Assembly (NCBI GenBank): GCA_964408165.1
Contig: CAYOYH010000027.1
Location: 1-9,673, forward strand
Origin: CAYOYH01 sp964408165
GTDB taxonomy: Bacteria > Patescibacteriota > Saccharimonadia > Saccharimonadales > CAYOYH01
DNA length: 9,673 nt
Direction: 5' to 3'
In this document: positions 5,449-9,673 of the stretch, one piece after another
How the letters are laid out: the number at the start of each line of letters is the position of its first letter
Numbering within the stretch: position 1 is the stretch's first letter
The notes under the pieces: generated by a model
Told to the model about the DNA's origin: nothing
What the model saw: the letters and a program-made list of their open reading frames with translations, nothing else
The model's database searches: none
Position numbers and translations under genes: made by a program

Positions 5449-7458
5449 ATGGAAAAAAAGAACCACAATCACAAAAACAGCTCCAGTCAAAGGAATGGAG
5501 CCAATAAGCAGTCGAAACGAAAAAAGCCGGATACTTCAGTAGTAGCGGCGACTACTACTCGCCGTGGTGAAGTATTTAGAGCGGCTCGCCGAAACAGCGA
5601 CATAGTCAACAAATTAGCCTCACAGCATGTTATAGATGTGCCAGTGAACAAATCTATTTACAACGGCTACAAGGGTCATCAGTTTACTTCTGGCGGCACA
5701 AGACGCGCCAACAGGCTGCCAATCACCAAAAACAAAACCCTCAGGGTCATACCTTTGGGCGGATTAGGTGAAATGGGCATAGGCAAGAATATGATGGCGC
5801 TAGAATATGGCAACGACATCATCGTTATCGACATGGGAATGCTCTTCCCGGGAGACGATTATCCGGGCATTAACTACATGGTTCCTGACATATCGTACTT
5901 AGAAGCTCGAAAACATAAAATTCGTGGCCATATTTTCACTCACGGCCATCTAGACCACATCGGCGCCGCCAAGCATATAATTAAAAAATTACCGGCACCG
6001 ATTTACGGCTCAAAGTTCACCCTCGGCATGCTCGAGAGGCAAATGTCGGAGGATGTATCGGGCTATGTGCCACAGTATAATGTGATGAACCCAGACAGGC
6101 ACGAAAAAGTTCAGCTGGGTGATTCGTTCAGTGTTGAGCTGGTTCGGGTTAACCACTCCATACCCGATTCAACAGCGGTAATAATTCGCACGCCAGTTGG
6201 GGTGGTGATAAACACTGGCGACTGGCGTTTTGAAGAAAACCCAATCGACGGACTGCTGTTTGATTTCGATCGTTTCAGGGAGATCGCTGACAAAGAAGGC
6301 ATACTACTTTTGCTAAACGAAAGCACTAACTGCGAGAATAAACAGCCAAGTGATGTTGGCGAACCAGAGATTGCCAAGACCTTCGACAAGCTGATAGGGA
6401 GCTCGAAGGGCCGAGTGATTGTTTCGGCTTTTTCATCGCAAATCCACAGGATTCAATCGGTCTTAGACATGTCCAAAAAACACAATCGAAAGGTGGCCTT
6501 TGCTGGCTACAGCATGCTCCAGAACTTAGAAGTAGCGCTGCGCGCTGGAGTTATAAAAGTGCCAAAAGACACCATTGTTCGCATGGATGACATCGTTAAA
6601 CTTCCAGATAACAAAATTGTGGTGGTTGGTACTGGCTCCCAGGGCGAACTTAACGCCGTGCTGGCGCGTATGGCCACTGGTTCACACCGCCACATAAAAG
6701 TTAAACCCACCGACACCGTTGTCTTTAGCTCTAACCCAATTCCTGGCAACGAAAAGAATGTAGTACGCACGGTGGACGGCTTAATGCGCGAAGGCTCTAA
6801 AGTGATAGAAAATCGCACCCGCGAACTAGACGGCTGTGGCCCACTCCATATCAGTGGCCACGGCAACTATGACGATCATGTGAAGCTTATAAATATGCTG
6901 AAGCCTAAATTTTATGTGCCGATTCACGGTGAATATCACATGCTGGTTCGCAACGCCGAGCTGGCGGTCAAAGACTGCAATATAAAACTTGAGAATACAT
7001 TCGTGATGGATTCTGGCGATGTCCTAGAGTTAACGGCCAACGACGCTGCTAAAACCGGCAGAGTTAAAGTGGGTAGCATCATGATTGACGATTCAGGTGG
7101 CGAAGTGTCCGAGGTGGTTTTAAAAGACCGCCTACATATGGCTACAGAGGGTATTTTTACCGTTATCCTAACCATCGACAAAAAATCTGGCCGGCTAGCA
7201 TCGAGCCCAGACATTATTTCTCGCGGCTTTATTTACCTCAAAGACAGCGAGAAACTTATGGGCAAAGTCAGACAATACCTCAAGCAAAAAGCTGCCCAAG
7301 CTTACGGCAAGGGCGCGCCTAAAGACCTGGATGTTTTGAAGAAAGAGATTCGCGATGATGTGGCGCACATTTTGTTTGATGAAACCAAAGGTACGCCGGT
7401 TGTAATATCGGTAGTCAATGAAATCAACGCTAATTCTGGATACAAAAACCCAGGGTAG
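5449..7458 (+). CDS. rnj: Ribonuclease J with long basic N-terminal extension
   Basis: A metallo-beta-lactamase/beta-CASP nuclease with 5'-3' exo- and endonuclease activity in mRNA decay and rRNA processing. At 669 residues it is about 100 longer than the usual ~555. The excess is N-terminal: residues 1-96 are rich in K, R, N, S and H with no obvious fold. The catalytic domain begins at KTLRVIPLGGLGEMGIGKNMM (97-115), where GEMGIGKNM is two residues longer than the usual GEIGKNM. Zinc ligands are seen in THGHLDH (His165, His167, Asp169, His170), VNHS (His236) and TGDW (Asp258). The beta-CASP region (about 285-455) has RVIVSAFSSQIHRIQSVLD. HISGHGNYDDH (His471) and PIHGEYHML (His493) close the active site. 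Residues about 555-665 are the RNase J C-terminal domain (VVLKDRLHMATEGIFTVIL). AAAGG at 5440-5444 lies 4 bp before the ATG. It is the last gene of the presumed pnp-udg-rnj unit; in Gram-positive bacteria RNase J and PNPase both act in RNA turnover. Confidence 0.96.
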   Translation: MEKKNHNHKNSSSQRNGANKQSKRKKPDTSVVAATTTRRGEVFRAARRNSDIVNKLASQHVIDVPVNKSIYNGYKGHQFTSGGTRRANRLPITKNKTLRVIPLGGLGEMGIGKNMMALEYGNDIIVIDMGMLFPGDDYPGINYMVPDISYLEARKHKIRGHIFTHGHLDHIGAAKHIIKKLPAPIYGSKFTLGMLERQMSEDVSGYVPQYNVMNPDRHEKVQLGDSFSVELVRVNHSIPDSTAVIIRTPVGVVINTGDWRFEENPIDGLLFDFDRFREIADKEGILLLLNESTNCENKQPSDVGEPEIAKTFDKLIGSSKGRVIVSAFSSQIHRIQSVLDMSKKHNRKVAFAGYSMLQNLEVALRAGVIKVPKDTIVRMDDIVKLPDNKIVVVGTGSQGELNAVLARMATGSHRHIKVKPTDTVVFSSNPIPGNEKNVVRTVDGLMREGSKVIENRTRELDGCGPLHISGHGNYDDHVKLINMLKPKFYVPIHGEYHMLVRNAELAVKDCNIKLENTFVMDSGDVLELTANDAAKTGRVKVGSIMIDDSGGEVSEVVLKDRLHMATEGIFTVILTIDKKSGRLASSPDIISRGFIYLKDSEKLMGKVRQYLKQKAAQAYGKGAPKDLDVLKKEIRDDVAHILFDETKGTPVVISVVNEINANSGYKNPG

Positions 7459-7501
7459 ATTCAAGTCAGCGGCTTAGTGATGGTTTTTTACATAAATCGA
7501 G

Positions 7502-7507
7502 TATAAT
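7502..7507 (+). promoter_or_regulatory. TATAAT -10 box of ftsK, likely leaderless transcript
   Basis: A perfect TATAAT lies 8 bp before the ftsK ATG at 7516, which places the transcription start at or within two bases of the A of the ATG. The TAA inside the box is an in-frame stop, so no upstream start is possible. No convincing -35 hexamer is found 16-18 bp upstream. gaggg at 7510-7514 is too close to the ATG to serve as a normal Shine-Dalgarno. Confidence 0.6.
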
Positions 7508-7515
7508 TTGAGGGT

Positions 7516-9615
7516 ATGGCAAAGAAAAAATCAAAAAAGAAATCAGCTAAAGAACTAAGGCGCGCTAACTCCGAACACGATCTGCCTGCTGGTTTTTGGG
7601 CGCAAGCTCTGGCGGTTCTTTTAGGGCTGATAGTGGCTCCGCTGACTGCACTTGGTCTTTTGAGCATTGGCGGCAAGCTTCCAGTAGCGCTGTCTAGCGC
7701 TGCTACTTGGCTTTTTGGCATCGGGGCTGTTTTTGTGCCGATCATCCTTTTGATAATGGCGTTCAAGTTGTTCCGGAGCGAAGATCATCGGCTACTGCCG
7801 CGAGTATATTTTGGGATGTTCCTACTCCTCAGCTCTATAGGGGCGTTGCAGGCAACTCTAGCTACCAACAATGGGTCGGCAGGGGGTGTGTTGGGTCAAT
7901 TTTTGAGCGGAGCAGTCGACAGCCTGCTGACGACACCGCTAGCGGTAGTGGTTTTGCTGTTTGTGATACTGCTGTCAACTTTGTTCATCATTAAAGTTTC
8001 GTTTAAAGATCTTTGGGCAAAATTTCAATTTGGCAGGGTTGAGACTACAGAAAGCGACTCAGAAAGTCTAAAAACCAAAACGCCGCCTAAGGGTGCTTTT
8101 AAGCTAAACGAAGGCGTGCCTATCCAAAAAGGCAGCGAAAAAGAAAAGCCCAAAGAGCCAAGCCACGAAGCTCTAACCACTCTGACTGACCCTAATTGGA
8201 AACTGCCTGGTTTAGATTTACTAAACGCCAAACAGGACAAGGCCGATCCAGGCGATATCAGTGGTAACGCCGACACCATAAAAAGAACTCTCCAGGATTT
8301 CAATATTGACGTCAACATGGAGGGCGCCAATGTCGGCCCTAAGGTCACTCAGTACACTTTGCAACCACCCAACGGCGTGAGATTATCTAAAATCACAGCG
8401 CTGGAGAGCAACATCGCTCTCAATTTAGCGGCATCATCTATTCGTATCGAGGCGCCGATTCCTGGAAAAAAAGCTGTAGGAATTGAAGTGCCAAATGTCA
8501 AGGCGGCAACAGTTCGCATGCACTCGCTCCTTAATTCCAAGCAATGGAAAGCTCAGAGTTCACCGCTGGCGTTTACTGTCGGCAAAGACATCGCCGGAGA
8601 ACCGGTAATAGCCGACTTAGACAATATGCCCCACTTGCTGATTGCCGGCGCCACCGGTTCTGGTAAATCAGTCATGATAAACTCCCTGCTTACTAGCTTT
8701 TTATACCGAAACTCACCGGCAGATTTGAAGTTGATACTGGTTGACCCTAAGCAGGTCGAGCTGAAACTATATGACGGCATGCCACATTTACTGACACCAG
8801 TAATTACTGAGCCGGATAAATGTATTTCGGCGTTGAAATGGGCGGTGGCAGAAATGGAGCGACGCTACAATAAACTTTCCGAAGCAAACAAACGAAACAT
8901 TGGCGCCTACAACAAGCTGAAGAAAGAAGAAGGTATGCCGTATATCGTCATCGTCATCGATGAGTTGGCGGACTTAATGAGTGTTGCTGCACGTGATGTC
9001 GAGGCTTTGATAGTACGCCTAGCCCAAAAGGCGCGGGCTGTAGGTATTCATTTGGTGCTGGCTACGCAGCGGCCATCGGTAGATGTCATCACTGGCCTCA
9101 TTAAAGCCAATGTACCGGCTCGGATTGCTTTTACGGTAGCCCAGCAGGTAGATTCTAGAACTATCCTTGACCAAGGTGGCGCCGAAAAGCTTCTTGGTCA
9201 GGGAGACATGCTATACATGACACCGCGCCTACCGAAACCGAAGCGTATTCAAGGTGCATTCATCGACGAAGACGAAGTGGATGCCGTCACCAATCATATC
9301 CGGATGCAAAGTGCGCCAGAATATGATGAAGAAGTGGTAACTCAGCCGGTTCAAATGCCTGGCGGTAGAGGTATTGCTGGCGACGCAGACGTTGCCGACG
9401 ACAGCCTATATAAAGATGCCGTAAGAGTAGTTATCGAGAGCGGTAAGGCTTCGGCGTCATTGCTCCAAAGACGACTAAGGATAGGCTATGGTCGCGCCGC
9501 TAGACTTATCGATCACATGGAAGAGGCCGGGATAGTTGGTTCGGCCAAAGGCTCTCGACCACGCGAGGTTCTGGTGTCTAGCCTTGACGATGCTTTTGGA
9601 TCGGATGAACATTGA
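7516..9615 (+). CDS. ftsK: DNA translocase FtsK/SpoIIIE
   Basis: A membrane-anchored hexameric ATPase that pumps double-stranded DNA through the division septum so chromosomes clear it before cell separation. The 699-residue length fits the short SpoIIIE-type form. After a lysine-rich N-terminus (2-13) come four predicted membrane helices at about 27-50, 63-85, 97-116 and 140-160, then a charged linker of only about 60 residues (170-228). The alpha domain spans about 240-340 and the beta RecA-like motor about 345-595, with Walker A GATGSGKS at 378-385, Walker B VIVIDELADLM at 478-488 (Asp482, Glu483), and ATQRPSVDVITGLIKAN at 516-532. The C-terminal gamma winged helix (about 628-690) contains ASLLQRRLRIGYGRAARLID, the part that reads polar guide sequences in the family. 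It starts 57 bp after rnj with its own TATAAT box, so it is probably transcribed at least partly on its own. A heptamer array follows three bases after the TGA. Confidence 0.97.
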   Translation: MAKKKSKKKSAKELRRANSEHDLPAGFWAQALAVLLGLIVAPLTALGLLSIGGKLPVALSSAATWLFGIGAVFVPIILLIMAFKLFRSEDHRLLPRVYFGMFLLLSSIGALQATLATNNGSAGGVLGQFLSGAVDSLLTTPLAVVVLLFVILLSTLFIIKVSFKDLWAKFQFGRVETTESDSESLKTKTPPKGAFKLNEGVPIQKGSEKEKPKEPSHEALTTLTDPNWKLPGLDLLNAKQDKADPGDISGNADTIKRTLQDFNIDVNMEGANVGPKVTQYTLQPPNGVRLSKITALESNIALNLAASSIRIEAPIPGKKAVGIEVPNVKAATVRMHSLLNSKQWKAQSSPLAFTVGKDIAGEPVIADLDNMPHLLIAGATGSGKSVMINSLLTSFLYRNSPADLKLILVDPKQVELKLYDGMPHLLTPVITEPDKCISALKWAVAEMERRYNKLSEANKRNIGAYNKLKKEEGMPYIVIVIDELADLMSVAARDVEALIVRLAQKARAVGIHLVLATQRPSVDVITGLIKANVPARIAFTVAQQVDSRTILDQGGAEKLLGQGDMLYMTPRLPKPKRIQGAFIDEDEVDAVTNHIRMQSAPEYDEEVVTQPVQMPGGRGIAGDADVADDSLYKDAVRVVIESGKASASLLQRRLRIGYGRAARLIDHMEEAGIVGSAKGSRPREVLVSSLDDAFGSDEH

Positions 9616-9618
9616 AGT

Positions 9619-9673
9619 CAGGGAACAGGGAACAGGGAACAGGGAACAGGGAACAGGGAACAGGGAACAGGGA
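9619..9673 (+). repeat. Heptanucleotide tandem repeat CAGGGAA, running off right edge
   Basis: Seven perfect copies of cagggaa start at 9619, 9626, 9633, 9640, 9647, 9654 and 9661, followed by six bases of an eighth at the window end. The array begins three bases after the ftsK stop codon and shows no variation between copies. Its full length is not visible. Confidence 0.95.

Noticed and set aside
7459..7501. Intrinsic terminator between rnj and ftsK
   Set aside because: aagtc-agc-ggctt forms only a weak 5-bp stem with a wobble pair, and the T6 run begins several bases after it. This is not convincing.

Overview
The window looks like part of a small-genome bacterium of the Candidate Phyla Radiation (Patescibacteria), possibly Saccharibacteria. 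The reasons are the compact rpsO-pnp-udg-rnj-ftsK block, the divergent but clearly bacterial core proteins, a standard code with TAA, TAG and TGA all used as stops, and an upstream repeat protein with an 'LIEAGES-AVA-NLDKFSGLD' type motif that I recall from CPR genomes. This placement is an inference from protein character; no phylogenetic marker was tested.

Left part (1-2054): a plus-strand reading frame is already open at the left edge and runs to 1826. It begins with three near-identical copies of an 81/84 bp coding repeat, continues through a charged, probably coiled-coil middle with an uninterrupted G8 tract, and ends in an unassigned C-terminal domain with 'GDSCWA' and 'IDNHSGG' motifs. 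A possible 65-aa membrane-anchored cysteine-rich protein follows. This is the accessory, least understood part of the window.

Middle and right (2108-9615): all genes are on the plus strand. rpsO (ribosomal protein S15) has a credible promoter so close to its ATG that the mRNA may be nearly leaderless. A 192-bp spacer with several inverted repeats leads to pnp (polynucleotide phosphorylase). Then come udg (a family 4-like uracil-DNA glycosylase that has lost three of the four iron-sulfur cysteines), rnj (RNase J with a basic N-terminal extension of about 95 residues) and ftsK (a four-helix membrane-anchored DNA translocase). The gaps pnp-udg and udg-rnj are about 41 bp, each with a Shine-Dalgarno site, so pnp-udg-rnj is probably one transcript joining a 3'-5' exoribonuclease, a DNA repair enzyme and a 5'-3' exo/endoribonuclease. 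ftsK has its own TATAAT box 8 bp before the ATG and is probably leaderless.

Two different 7-bp tandem repeats lie directly after stop codons: a four-copy YTAGAAN array after pnp and a CAGGGAA array after ftsK that runs off the right edge. I saw no tRNA, rRNA, insertion sequence, CRISPR array or convincing intrinsic terminator. The core block is ordinary housekeeping. The points that stand out are the repeat protein with its orphan C-terminal domain, the cluster-less UDG, and the heptamer arrays.
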